Positions 1-11,948 of a stretch of 64,000 nt of DNA are shown in pieces. How positions within the stretch are numbered: position 1 is the stretch's first letter; each line of letters starts with the position of its first letter. The stretch covers positions 1-64,000 of the forward strand of contig JAIQDT010003781.1 in the NCBI GenBank assembly GCA_021521415.1, in the 5' to 3' direction. Below the pieces are notes generated by a model. It was not told the origin of the DNA and made no database searches. It was given only the letters and a program-made list of their open reading frames with translations. Position numbers and translations under genes: made by a program. This DNA comes from Bidens hawaiensis. Lineage: Eukaryota > Streptophyta > Magnoliopsida > Asterales > Asteraceae.

Positions 1-1056
1 ATGTTCCAATGATGTCGTTTTCTTGTAGCTTTAGCTTAAGTTTCGTAATATAGCATATGATATTTGAGTACAATAGGGCATAATTGTGCTTCTAACACTC
101 ATCAAATAAAATGGTGCCCTTCCAACCCTTTGGAGGAAAGTTTTTTTGTATGATGATCTAAAGTTTCAAAATTCGGTTGCAACCAACTGATAATTTTGAA
201 TTAAAAGGCAAATTAAAGCTCTAAAAATGATGTAAGATGACCCAAAAACTTTTGTGATGAATGGCATCCTAGGACAAAGAGAAACACACGACCCTATGTG
301 ATTGAAGGCTAAAAGCACCATGAAATTTAGGTGTAACCTCCATATACATGACCAACTTTTTCTTTCTTTCTTTTAAAAATAGAAAAAAACAAAGGTAACC
401 CTTCTTGATTTAAGGCATAGGAATACTATTTTATAAATGGAGTTTCTAGTGTTTAGCAAAAAGTGATTAAAATTGTGAGCTTTTTAATTATTTAATATCC
501 AAATTATTAAAAATTAAGATATAAAAAGCTGTTTAAAGGGTAAAGATAAAGATATATTTTGCTTTTAATTGCAATTTAATAGTTATTTCCTCAATAATAA
601 TAATTTCTTCCCAAACCATCATACTCGAATTCCTAGTGATTCATTGTACGTACACCCAATTTTTAGTTGCGTCATCGATCTGTAATCTGTATAATGCACA
701 TCTCTGGTCGTTTGTCACAAAAGGTGTTTTAACTTTTAAATGCGCATTAATTTAGATTTTGGGTATTATAGTTAAACTGCGCTATATCCAAGCAGTTTCC
801 ATTTAAATGGCCTTGTAGCCATGTAAATGGACATCTAAACAATTGTATAGCTATGTAAACAGACAGTCACACGGGCATTTAACTTTTGGGTTTCACCTTT
901 TATTTAACGGTAGGATAACATCAATTAAATATGGGTTTGATTTATAGTCTCTACAATCATTTAAACAATAACATGAGTCTATAATTTTTTGTTGTTGAGA
1001 TCTTTAACCCTAGAATCTAACTTGAATTTTGTTTTCTTGTTGTGATGAAAATGCAG
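1..1056. other. AT-rich non-coding DNA, possible intron
   Basis: No open frame with recognisable protein similarity is visible on either strand. If the putative terminal exon that follows is real, this stretch would be intron, because it ends in a T-rich tract and an ATGCAG acceptor. No tandem or inverted repeat was seen. Confidence 0.4.
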
Positions 1057-1143
1057 GAATCATCAATCACAAACCACCAAGAGGCAGATTGGTTGAAGTA
1101 CTCCACCTTTTGGCCTGATCCTTACTGTCAAGATCATCATTGA
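1057..1143 (+). CDS. Putative terminal exon of an unidentified gene (partial)
   Basis: A T-rich stretch ending in ATGCAG is followed by 28 sense codons and TGA. The peptide starts ESSITNHQEADWLKYSTF and ends in a Trp/Pro/Asp/Cys/His-rich tail. The composition looks more like real protein than the AT-rich surroundings, and the downstream A/T-rich DNA could be a 3' UTR. No upstream exon could be found between 1 and 1056, so the gene would enter from outside the window. I do not recognise the family. It could equally be a chance open frame; transcript evidence would decide. Confidence 0.3.
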   Translation, partial: ESSITNHQEADWLKYSTFWPDPYCQDHH

Positions 1144-2272
1144 AATCAGTAAATAAAAAAATTAAAAAAAAAACAAGTAAAAAAAAAGACAGCATCACTA
1201 TCATGATCACCACCCTACTTGAACCTTAGTTCTTTTCACCAACAAACAGACCCCATTTTCTCAGTCTTTTACTTTTTTACTTTTCCATCTTTACCCTTGG
1301 CCTTAGATGCATATATACAGGTGATCAGGTACAACACAACCCATCTTGGTAAAGAAAAAAGAAGCATCCAAAAAGAAGAAAAAAGAATTCAAGAAAAGGT
1401 TGCAACCAAGATAGAAGAGCAAACCAAAAGAAAAAAGAAAAAAAGAACCCTTCTTTACTGCATGAAAATCATCACCACCATGATTACATTTTATAATCTT
1501 ATGGCTATTTTTTTAAATATTTTCTAGAGTTATTATTTTGTTTCTTTCTATTTAATTTCTTGTATTGTTTTTGTATACATAGATATACAAATAGAAGTTG
1601 TGAATAATACTATCTATTGGTTTTGCTTTTAGGCTAACTTGTTAATTTTTGATTGAATAATTGATGCTTCTTTCTTTGAGCGCTTATTTTGATTGTATTC
1701 TGTTAAGAACATCTTCAATATTAATGTCTAAACGCATCCCACATCATCATTTAACAAAAAATACATCTACAAACCCATTAAAGAAATTGTGAGCTAAACT
1801 TGTTAGGTTGATATATAAATAGATCCCATTTGAATAGAAAAATAAGTCTAGATTCTCATGTGTGTAGATCCATGAACCTCAATTTGGTTGATTGAAATGT
1901 TTTAAATCCTTTAGAAAAGATACAAACCTTCAAGTAAAATCTAGTTAGATTTTGAGTGGGTTTTGCAAACGAATATAGTTCTTTTTGTTAATATATATAT
2001 ATGTGTGTGTGTGTGTGTATTGCTGTTTTTAATTGAAATTAAAACGGACATTGACGACTACAAATAACACTCTTAATGGATCTTTGGAGCCCAATAGACC
2101 GAGTGGGCCTGAATCATACTCAAGTTTGACACCTACCATTTCTCTTAATAATGATGGGCTAATGATAACATTGGGCTGATATTTTTGGAAAACTCAAAAC
2201 AAAACTTAGCAGGCGACCCAATCACAGTGGATTCTAATCCAATTGAAAAAGGACATAAATACCCTTATTATC
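1144..2272. other. Putative 3' UTR and intergenic DNA with TA/TG microsatellite
   Basis: Contains an A- and GA-rich tract (about 1155-1460) whose open frame encodes only low-complexity Lys/Glu, and a (TA)n(TG)n microsatellite near 1990-2018. Nothing else is recognised. Confidence 0.4.
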
Positions 2273-2616
2273 GTTCATATTAGAGGTGCACAAAACAACC
2301 GGGTCCAGACCCGACACGGTGGTTCCTACCTGGAACCGGACCCGACCCTACCCGCGAGTATGGACCAGGTCTTTGGTTTCCCTCTGAAACTGGAACCGGA
2401 ACCGACCCGGACCCGGTGGAACCGGTTCTGCCAATACTCGGTCGTGTTCTACCCGAAACCCGATGGAACCGGTCAAAACCCGGTCAAATACCCGACTATA
2501 CCCGGAAGCGGTTCCTACCCGGACCCGATTTTGACTTTTGTTGACTATGCCCGGTTCCGGTTCCTACCCGGTTCCAGTTCCTGAGAATACCCGGTTTGTG
2601 CACCTCTAGTTCATAT
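2273..2616. mobile_element. hAT-like MITE, TIR TAGAGGTGCACAAA
   Basis: The element proper is 2281-2608 (328 bp). It starts with TAGAGGTGCACAAA and ends with the exact reverse complement TTTGTGCACCTCTA. It is flanked on both sides by the same 8 bp, GTTCATAT (2273-2280 and 2609-2616), the target-site length of the hAT superfamily. The interior is an array of degenerate ACCCGG/CCGGTT motifs, which gives the open frame there its Pro/Thr/Gly composition; that frame is not a gene. A second member of the family is at 26111-26458 and a right end is at 59928. Confidence 0.88.
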
Positions 2617-3031
2617 GGTTGGTCTCAACATGATCAATATGGATGGTTAGCCTTTCCAAGTTTAACGGCAACCAATTGCACTAAGATCATTTTAAAAAAA
2701 TGTGAAGAAGTGGATTCACGTGCGGCTTCCTCATGAAAACATGAAATAATTATCCCGTAATAACAGAGCAGCGAGAGACTAATGAAAATGAAAATCTCGT
2801 TGGGTTAAGAAACTTAAAAGGAATTTAACTTTTTCTATATTACTTTACAGGAGACTCAACTATCTAATCATTCCACATCCATTTTTTTTTACCTCTTTTG
2901 GGATAACAACACATATGTACCATGTTAGGTTATTAAAAAAAATATCATATACGACTCTTTTATAACCTTAAGACTTTCATTCCAAACGCATTGTATAATC
3001 TATAACCAACCTACTCATTAGGAAGAAGAAA
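2617..3031. other. Intergenic, nothing recognised
   Basis: AT-rich DNA without coding potential or repeat structure that I could see. Confidence 0.4.
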
Positions 3032-3330
3032 CTTTTTTTTTCAAACGGTATACTTTTATAAACACACAACCAAGAACACCAAACAGACCTCCTCCACACG
3101 TCGGAGGAGAGCCGCCAATAAAACAACACGAAACCTACATGAAGCTAAAATTACACCAATTCGACCACCCTATCGTTTTATATTTGGATCTATGTTTATA
3201 CCAAAGAAAACGTAACGATTTTATATCTCCAATAATCTCTTCAATCTTCACGTGTTTTCCTTCAAAGATTCTATCATTCTCGTTTTCTACATTCTCCAAC
3301 ACGCAATAATAATTACCCCGTGAAGCACCT
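3032..3330 (-). pseudogene. LINE (L1-type) 3' end, ORF2 C-terminal relic
   Basis: Read on the minus strand, an open stretch from about 3299 down to the stop at 3135-3137 encodes a peptide containing EEIIGDIKSLRFLWYKHRSK and then Gly-Trp-Ser-Asn-Trp-Cys. This is the conserved end of plant L1-type ORF2 proteins (I-K-x-L-x-F-L-W followed by W-x-x-W-C). It is followed by a short 3' UTR ending in a poly-A run, seen as poly-T at 3033-3041 on the + strand. This is a 5'-truncated, dead LINE copy. Similarity is by motif recognition only. Confidence 0.7.
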
Positions 3331-3896
3331 CCTTCTACCGGTCTCCGAGCCCCACACTTTTATGCCACTCCAAAAATCACGAACCGAAAAAACACAAATG
3401 GGAGTTACCTTGCACCATCTGCTGATACTATCCATACCACACCAAAAACTAAACCACAATAGGTACTTGATCGAATTTTCTTGTAATTTGTTAAATTTTG
3501 AAAACTACTTTATTTATGTTTTCTTGACTATTCCAGTAATTTTGGTTCTTAACTTTTTGATTAGATTCATTAATTCAATATGTTGAGTTTTCATACAAAT
3601 TCCATATTCATTCTTGATGTTGTACTTGAGATTGAATGTACGTAATATGTATCAGGGCATGGGTATGGTGGAGTGGACTTCCCTTTTTCTTTACGCTTAC
3701 ATTAGTGCGTTGCTCCATTTGCCATTCCTGCAAATTAGATTTTTTATGAGAAATAGAAAGAAGATAAATAAAGAGAAAAAAAAACATTTTTATTTTTTAG
3801 GATTTTGAATTTCATGAATAAATTAAGAAACTTTTGAAGTATAATAACTTAATGTTTTATTTAAATCATTCCTCAATTTGCCATTCCTGCAAATTA
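3331..3896. repeat. Intergenic DNA with a 27-bp direct repeat
   Basis: A 27-bp sequence containing GCCATTCCTGCAAATTAG occurs at 3717-3743 and again at 3876-3902. The second copy abuts the foldback element that follows. The short open frames in this interval show no recognisable protein. Confidence 0.55.
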
Positions 3897-4406
3897 GATT
3901 TTAATAATCCCAACTTAATACAGTTGGGCAGTAATAATCCCAATTTAGAAAGTAGATGTCACCGGTCCTAATTTTAACACCTTTTGTTTTCATTGGACCT
4001 CCGTTAAAAAAACTAACGACGTTAAGTTTTTTTCAAATTTCAATTTGATGTTTTAGGGCTTTCATTCGGAATGAGGATACGAGTCAATTGATGTAAAGCT
4101 TTCCTCAAAATGGTGGTCCAAACGACTAAAGGTGCTTCAATTCCGGGGTGTAAACTTTTAATTAACAAAAATCAAGTTGTTCGAATCACGAGGTAAGTTT
4201 ACATCAATCGATTCGTATCCCATTCCATTCGAAAGCCCTAAAATATCAATTTGAAATTTAAAAAAACTTAGCGTCGTTGAGTTTTTTTTTTTTTATTAAC
4301 ATATGTCCAATGAAAACAAATTGTGTGAAAGAATGGACATATGACAACTATTTTTAAATTGAGATGATTATCGGCTAACTAGATTAAGTTGGGATTATTA
4401 AAATCC
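3897..4406. mobile_element. Foldback MITE-like element
   Basis: The left end GATTTTAATAATCCCAACTT is matched in inverted orientation at the right end (4385-4406). Inside, about 4015-4105 is complementary to about 4195-4275 (for example TTTCATTCGGAATG against CATTCCATTCGAAAG), so most of the element could fold on itself. No clear target-site duplication was found. It is non-coding. Confidence 0.65.
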
Positions 4407-4426
4407 AATTCGTCTTTATTCCCTTA

Positions 4427-5378
4427 CTAGTTTTAGAGCCCGTGTTACACACGAGATAATTCAAATTATAAAATTATAAGTAAAACAAATAATTACATGG
4501 CGTGTATGAAAAAAAAATGTATTACATCTACGCTTGTATCTATACAATGTGTACATAAATTGATTTTATTTATATCACAAAATGGTTTTTTAAATGAACT
4601 TAATAAAAAAATGTCCATGCAAAATCATACCCGAGAATGCTTCTTTCTATTGAAAAATTCATTAAAGAAAAGTAGAACATTAAATTGTAATAATAGATGT
4701 TCTTCAAGTGCTATGTTTTTCTGAGTTACACCATGAAAAAGATTTTGATAAGTTTCAGAAGGCTTCTCGACTTTGTCATAATGACAACATAAAAAATAAC
4801 ATGTTAACCCATCCAATTTTGTGAATATTTTGTTTCATTTGAGCATAGTTTTGCATGACATGCTTCCCATATAACGTTCTGATCACCATTGAAGGAAAAA
4901 TTAATGTTGACATAAATATTTCAAATTTGATAAAAGTTAGAAGCATTGATAGGCATGGGGGTGGCATGTCGAAAGTGTTCGCAATTTTAATAGTTGATAA
5001 AAAAATAGTCAATTTGCCAAATCCCAAACCTTTTGATTATTTCAAAAAATGCCCTTAAAAATAAATTTGAAACCCGAATCATATTTAAAATTCTAACTTT
5101 CATACTTTTGACATTTTAAAATCAACACTTTGAACCCATAACAAATTTGACAATAAATTTATTTTGCATTCTCAAACTTTTAAAAACACTCAAAATTTTT
5201 ATTTTTGACCCGTAACAGATTTTGACCTAAATGTAGTTAACTACTTAACTTGCACCAAACAATCTATTTACCAACTTTTGACCCATAAAATCAAATTTAA
5301 CTTCCACAAAAACCCGAAACAATTTTCATTTGAGAAACATGATTTGTTGTTGATTTTTGGAATTCACCAAGTATTTTG

Positions 5379-5418
<40 letters not shown>

Positions 5419-5561
5419 AATATAGTGTAAAAGAAAATTGAATAATTATTGATTTATTACATATATTAGGGTATATTAGTTTTGGAAGGAAAAAAAATCG
5501 TGAGAATTAACCAAAACATGATAAGTGTCTTCATTTATTTTACTTTATTAAAATAGGTAGA
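4427..5561 (-). mobile_element. Non-autonomous Helitron, minus orientation
   Basis: Read on the minus strand, it begins TCTACCTATTTTAATAAAG after a host A and ends with a short GC hairpin (CTCGTGTG...CACGGG), a spacer and CTAG, followed by host T. These are the hallmarks of Helitrons: 5' TC, 3' hairpin then CTAG, insertion between A and T, no TSD. It is homologous along its length to the + strand copy at 9667-10971. The interior includes a weak open frame (4776-5027, minus) and an AT microsatellite near 5382-5411. No Rep/helicase domain is present, so it would depend on another element. Confidence 0.8.
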
Positions 5562-5681
5562 TGTGTTATTAGATTTTAATTAGCTGGTGTTCCATTATTA
5601 TGAATATTTTTCTAATAGATCATATATGAATCACAGTTAGTATTAGTTATTACTTATTACCTTTTTTGAAAATCAACATGA

Positions 5682-6811
5682 GTTAGGAGTATGGGTGTTC
5701 ATCGGGTCAACCCGATCGGGTTTCGGGTTAATCGGGTCGGGTTAGTCGGGTTTTCCTTAAAAAATATCTAACCCGCAACCCGACCCTATTAAGGTTCAGG
5801 TTAGTCGGGTTTGGGTTATTCGGGTTTCGGATTTGTCGGGTCGGGTTAGTAGGTTTAATTGGGTTAACCATGTTACTTTATAATTTTAAGTTGTTTTTTA
5901 TGTTTGTAACTTGTATGTTGCAAAATTTCTCATTCCACTCAATTTTCAATTTCTTTTACAAGCAATTATCTTATAATTACATATATAGACTTGTAAACGA
6001 ATCGAACATACATGAACAAAGGTATGCCCGTGTTCTTTTATTTAACTTTTAACGAACACGAACACTTAATCGAACAAATATTTGTGTTCATATTAGTTAG
6101 TTAAAAACTAAGCATGTTCGTGTTTGTTTATGTTCATTTATTTAAAATCTAAACGAAGAGTTCACGAGCATAAATGGACATAATCAAACAAAGATAAACA
6201 AACATGAAGGAACATATATGTACATACATTAACGAACACAAAAATACATTAACGAACATAAATGAACACATTTAAATAAACGCAAACAAACAAATATAAA
6301 ACATATTAGGGTGATATAATTACTAAATACAGATAATATTTAATAATTTTCTATTAATATGTAAACGAACATGAACGAATGTAAACAAACTTAAATGAAC
6401 GATCATAATTGAACGTTCACAAACATAGATGAACGAGTGAAACATGTGTTCATGGTCGTTCGTTTAATAAATGAATACATCATAAATGAAATTTTCGTTG
6501 AACGGTTCATGAACAAGATAATTAACTCCTCTGTAAAGCTTACATTATCGCCTTTATAGTGTTTATTTCACCTTTTGATCATCGTATTTAAAGTTAAGTA
6601 TCACCACTAATCGGGTTATTCGGGTTAACCCAAAACCCGACTTTTTTCCAAAAGTGAACCCGAAACCCGACCCTATTGACAATTCGGGTTAACCCGAATA
6701 ACCCGATTAATACTTTTTGACCCTATTTAACCCAACCCGAGTTTGCTTATCCGGGTTCGAGTCAGGGCGTGTTAATCGGGTTCGGGTATTTTAGACACCC
6801 CTGGTTAGGAG
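5682..6811. mobile_element. hAT-like non-autonomous element with 8-bp TSD
   Basis: The element is 5690-6803. It starts TATGGGTGTTC and ends GACACCCCTG, so the ends are imperfect inverted repeats of the CAGGGGTGT type. Both flanks are GTTAGGAG (5682-5689 and 6804-6811), an 8-bp TSD. CGGGTT/AACCCG arrays lie at both ends in opposite orientation. The centre (about 5985-6530) is rich in GTTCATTT/AACGAAC motifs like those of the element at 23866-24448 and may be a nested insertion. It is non-coding. Confidence 0.8.
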
Positions 6812-8466
6812 GTAACATTGAAGAAAAAAATTCACTAAACAATAGTCCGATTTAATAACTGTTCATAAAAGTGAAAAACAATAATCACTAAAAAGTAACT
6901 ATGGTTCATATATATTTAATTTAAGTCACTTAATGTTAAACTTTTTTAACGTTAAAAAAAATTATTTTCATAATGATTTTAGAAGAACATAAAAAAAACT
7001 AAATTTAGTACATCTGAAAATCGTAATTAGTACTCAATTTTTATGCTAAAAACACCTATATGTCCTTATCATTTTTTTTCCCTTTCATATATTTTAGGTT
7101 TCATAAATTTTTCTTCAATCTTATACTTTTTTAGCGGCATTTGGAACCATCCCTAATGCTTAGGTGAGCCTTCCTGAGACAAGACGTCAACCGTCCACAC
7201 TAAAACTTATGATAAATATTAATCTATACGATATATAATGCATGAGACAATGGTAAATTAAGACACTTAATTTTAAGAGTTTTACAAAATATAATGCATA
7301 AAGTACATGTGTTAATAGGGTTAAACTTGTCTTTTAAACATAACATAACTTATCCACCTTACAAGTTTACCCCCTTATCTTTAACCATATTATGTTTTTA
7401 ATTTTAATTTTAAACTAGCTTCCCACCCATGATTTTTAAACGACAATAACTTTTTCATACGTTAATATTTTTGTAGAAAAATTGCATCATAAAAACGAAC
7501 ATTTTATTCTCTTTAATTTGAATATGATATTGTTATAATTTTTAAATTTTAAACAAATTAATATGTTACGTAAGGGCGTTCAATGCCGATTCTGATGGTT
7601 TTTAAGTTAAACTTGTGAGCCTAACGTTAGTATCATTTTTTGTCCAATACCAAAACTTAACCATTGAAAACTGAAACCAAAATGTTACTTACGATATGGT
7701 TCCGGTTTGGTTTCACAGTTTAAGCTATGATAATAAATGTTGTTTATAATATTTATTAATTTAACCGTACCATCAATCCTAACTAAGCATCAATAAAATA
7801 TGATACCTTAGAGGATATAATATGAAGAATGATAATTTTAGCCAACTGACCAAAGTAAAAATATCAACTGTGAAACCACACCTATATTCGGTTTAAACTG
7901 TTTTATGGTTTTAAACCAAACCATAACCATGAACACTTATAAGTGTTATGTGATTAACATGGTCCGCGCTTAAACACCCACCGCATCGCACGGGCACCCG
8001 GCTAGTCAAATTTAATACATGTCAAGGTTAATTCGAGCATTATCTTACTCATGGACACGATCACACGAATATGACATAAATAAAAACGCAACACATACAT
8101 TGAATGATTATAAGGTAGAAGGTAGGTTGTAAAATGACCCGTCCCTTTGAACATTGTATCAATAACGTTCTTATGCTTTGATAATTAAATCGACTTAAAT
8201 AATAACATAATAATAACGTTCTTATGATTGCTTTAAGGGTACAAGATTTTGAATGTTATTTTGAATTCACATGTCCATTCGGTTAGAACCGATTTAAACA
8301 TATAAAACTTTTGATACTTTTGTTTCATATAAAGTGACCAAACACGAGAAAACGTGTCTTAACAACTAATATATGAATCGATATTATAAACACTATTTTT
8401 TAATGCATCAATAATTTTATGGTTAATTAACAAAAACTATGTGAGAAAAAAAAAAGATTAAAAAAC
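6812..8466. other. Intergenic DNA with degenerate transposon ends
   Basis: About 7570-7905 has hAT-like outer motifs (AAGGGCGTTCA on the left, TGAACACTTATA on the right) and inverted GGTTTTAA/TTAAACC tracts, without a convincing TSD. At 7970-8003 a CCGCATCGCACGG stretch precedes CTAG then T, which resembles a Helitron 3' end without an identifiable 5' partner. No gene was seen. Confidence 0.45.
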
Positions 8467-8889
8467 AGATCATTGATTAAACACTTGTGGCCTAGTGGTA
8501 GGAGGCTTGGGTTCTCCAATGGAAACCCAAGTTCGATCCCCACCCGTGTCACTCTTGGTGGGCTATGATAATGAAATATTTGAGTTAGGCATTTTGCAAG
8601 GTTGTCAGTTCGAATTCCGAGCCCACCCTGGTTTTCATCCCACCATGTGTTACGCCAGAAAGTTCTGATCTTGTCGCGGCACAACAACTAACAACTGTCA
8701 AGTGGCAACCGACGGTATAGTTTTCCGGGGAAACGCCCAAACCAAACTCTGAAGCTAGCGTGTTCCCGGTTAAGACAAAATAGTCTGACCAGAGTGGGAC
8801 AATAAAACTCTATAAATTTGAAGAGTGCGGTAACTTAAATACAACAAGTCGCCGTTTGAAAAAAAAGAAAAAAACAAACTAAGATCATT
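8467..8889 (+). mobile_element. tRNA-derived SINE, full length with TSD
   Basis: The element body is about 8475-8881, flanked by AGATCATT on both sides (8467-8474, 8882-8889). The head has RNA polymerase III promoter boxes: A box TGGCCTAGTGG near 8488 and B box AAGTTCGATCC near 8528. A second B-box-like sequence (CAGTTCGAATTCC) near 8607 suggests a composite head. The 3' part ends in an A-rich tail with GAAAAAAA. The last 150 bp are matched by a 5'-truncated copy at 63568-63715. The minus-strand open frame across it is a shadow. Confidence 0.8.
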
Positions 8890-9666
8890 AAACAATTAGT
8901 GTGTGTTAGAAATGGTCCAGACCTAAGACCGGTTTGGGCCTGAAGAGTTCGTTATCTTAGACCCCATGTCCCAGGACCAAGGTTTAAAAGGGACCAGGCC
9001 TGGTTGGTTAGCTGGGACTTTTGCGACCCCGTAGAGACCAATTAATGTTCGTCTAGTCTAGTTAGATGGATTATTATCACTTTATATTGTTGTCCAAATT
9101 ATTTCATTTTCACAAATTTTCAGTGGCCTTTAAACGTGCAAAGAAAAATCAAATCAAATATGATTGGTTTCATATTCTGTATATCACTAATTTTATTTGA
9201 ATATGTTATTAATTATAACATGAATTGGAAAATGTGCATAAATAACATTAATAGAACATTATAGGTAAATGAATCACTCGAGTGAGGTAAAGGTTCTTTT
9301 GAGTAAATTGGGAGAACTTCATTCAGTCGTAATCATGTTTATCAAGTGTATAAAATCTAAAGTTACCCGAGCCTTTTTTATTCATCTAAAGTTATTCAAT
9401 TTTTATTATGTGTTCTATTGTTGTAAATTTTATATACGTTAGTATTATGAAAAATAAGTGAACCGAATATAACAAGTACGAATCCTACTTACTACTTACT
9501 TTATTAAATACCTTGAAACATGAAGAGTGAAAAGTTGGAAATAATCGTTAAATAGTAACCAACCAAGTTTTATAATTAGCCAATTTTAGTCAAGCTACAT
9601 AACGTTTATCACAGTGTTTTTTTTTTGGAACAACTAACTCATACATACATAACCTCTAAACATCTA
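8890..9666. other. Intergenic, nothing recognised
   Basis: A short GGACC/GGTCC-rich, partly palindromic patch lies near 8915-9035. The rest is plain AT-rich DNA. Confidence 0.4.
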
Positions 9667-10971
9667 TCTATCTATTCTAATAAAGTAAAATAAATGTGGG
9701 CACTTGTCATGTTTTGGTTAATTCTTATAATTTTTTCCCTCCAAAACTAATATACCCTAATAAATATAATAAATCAATAATTATTCACTTTCCTTTTACA
9801 CTATATTTATATAATATCTATATACTTTTATAAATATTATTATTAACATATTATTTTACTATATATTCAAAAGACTTGGTGAATTTCAAAAATCAACAAC
9901 AAATCATGTTTCTCAAATGAAAATTATTTCGGGTTTTTTTGTGGAACTTAAATTTGATTTTATGGATCAAAAGTTGGTAAATAGATTGTTTGGTTCAAGT
10001 TAACTACATTTTGTTCAAAATTTGTTAGAGACAAAAATGAAAATTTTGAGTATTTTTAAAAGTTTGAGAATGGAAAATAGATTTATCGTCAAATTTGTTA
10101 AGGGTTCAAAATGTTGACTTTAAAATGTCAAAAGTATGAAAGTTAAAAATTTTAAACATGATTCGGGTTTCAAATTTATTTTTAAGGGTCATTTTTTGAA
10201 ATAATCAAAAGGTTCGGGCTTTGACAAAATGACTATTTTCCCCTCAAATATTAAAATTTAAGAAAACATTGCAGAAACTTTCGACATGTCACCCCCATGC
10301 CTATTCAATGCTCAACTTTTATCAAATTTGAAATATTTATGTCAACATTAATTTTTCTTTCAATGGTGATCAGAACATCGTATGGGAAGCATGACATGCT
10401 AAACTATGCTCAAATGAAACAAAATATTCACAAAATTGAATGGGTTAACATGTTGTTTTTTATGTTGTCGTTATGACAAAGTCGATAAGTCCTCTGAAAC
10501 TTATCAAAATATTTTTCATGGTGTAGCTCAGAAAAATATAGTTTTTGAAGAACATTCATTGTTACAATTTAATGTTTTACTTTCCTTTGATGGGTGGTAA
10601 ATTGATAAATATATCAATAAACGTAACGTTCCTTTTGTATTTAGACTGAATGGTTAGGACTACTATCGTATGAGAAATCTTATTTCCGAAATTAGTTCAT
10701 AACCAAAATTCTTTCTTACATATATGACACCGAGAATGAATTTTTCAATAGAAAGAAGCATTTTCGGGTACGTTTTTGCACGTGCATTTTTTTATTAGGT
10801 TCATTTAAAAAAATCATTTTGTGATATAAATAAAATCAATTTATGTACACATTGTATAGATACAAGTATAGATGTAATATATTTTTTTTCCATATACGAT
10901 ATGTAATTATTTGTTTTACTTTAATTTTATAATTTGAATTATCCCGTGTGTGACACGGGCTCTAAAACTAG
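9667..10971 (+). mobile_element. Non-autonomous Helitron, plus orientation
   Basis: Begins TCTATCTATTCTAATAAAG after a host A and ends with the perfect hairpin CCCGTGT-GTG-ACACGGG, spacer CTCTAAAA and CTAG before a host T. The 5' boundary is uncertain by 4 or 8 bp because of a TCTA microsatellite. It is homologous to the minus-strand copy at 4427-5561. About 150 bp near 10590-10735 are present here and absent there. The interior has no intact gene. A translated patch around 10360-10480 is conserved between the two copies, but I cannot assign it to a protein. Confidence 0.85.
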
Positions 10972-11948
10972 TATTCTTATATATGTACTTAAATCTACAT
11001 GGATGTTCATCATGGAATTAGAACGTTCAACTTGAATTTAACACTTTTACTACATACCTTAATACCGTTATGATAGAAAGAAACTTTTTAGTAGTTAAAC
11101 CCTAAATTTAAGTGTTTAACAGTTACAAAAGTATTGATAAAGTTTAACCAATTAATGAAAAAGTGAACAACATAAGAGGGAAAAAAACAAATTTAAGTGA
11201 ATTTAGAAAACTTTATTAGCGTTAATTTTCTTTAATCAGAAGGGGCTGTTGTTCACATCATTTATCAACCGTAAACAGTCATTTACAAAAGATAAGTAAG
11301 ACGATTTACATGTTTACTGTATTTACGTAGAAATCTACTTAATCTAGAAAAACCATTTCCTTAATTTTAATAGAAAGTGTATGGTACACGTTTTGTTATT
11401 AAAAACATAAACTTTTCTTGATTTGCTAATCATTCTAGACTTCTAGGATTAGCCATTTAATTAACCAAACAATCATAGAAAGTCAATAATAATACTCGAA
11501 AAAATCAATTGTACTTATTATAATACAACAATACGTACAAAATCCAACAAAAATAATGCAGGAATCACACACACAATCAAGAGTGTCTCCATAATGGAAT
11601 ATCGGGATCTTTCTGATCTTCAGTTCGATCATGAGAGTATCTGAGTTTTACCATAAGCAAACCTTCAAACGGGTGGGTTTTCTCCGAAACTGAAGATAAC
11701 TTGAAGATATTTAAAGACGGGCATGCTGGCGGTGACCTTTTGCCATCAGATTACCCCATACGTAGCACCCATTAACTCAAACAATTTTCTGTTTGTTAAC
11801 GGTTAACCAAAAAAATAATAATAAAAAAAAAAACACACACATACATTACAAATTCATTAAATTCAAGACCCACCTCCATCTTCTCCATACACACACATAT
11901 ATCTGTAAATACAAATTTTACTCCAACTACAACATAACCAACAAACAA
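10972..11948. other. Upstream region of the LRR gene
   Basis: AT-rich DNA with no clear TATA box. A GC-richer island at about 11560-11760 contains a 55-codon minus-strand open frame (stop at 11591-11593), treated separately as a finding. The CA-rich tract 11830-11905 just upstream of the ATG is probably 5' UTR. Confidence 0.4.

Noticed and set aside
2243..2584. 113-codon open frame rich in Pro, Thr and Arg
   Set aside because: It lies almost entirely within the hAT MITE and reads its motif array.
4776..5027. 83-codon minus-strand frame in the Helitron as a functional gene
   Set aside because: The corresponding frame in the other copy is broken and no domain is recognised; kept only as a hint of a captured fragment.
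8488..8540. Possible tRNA gene
   Set aside because: A and B boxes are present, but the sequence has no cloverleaf and continues into a SINE body with tail and TSD. No intact tRNA was found in the window.
8427..8687. 86-codon minus-strand open frame
   Set aside because: Antisense to the SINE; composition follows the SINE sequence.
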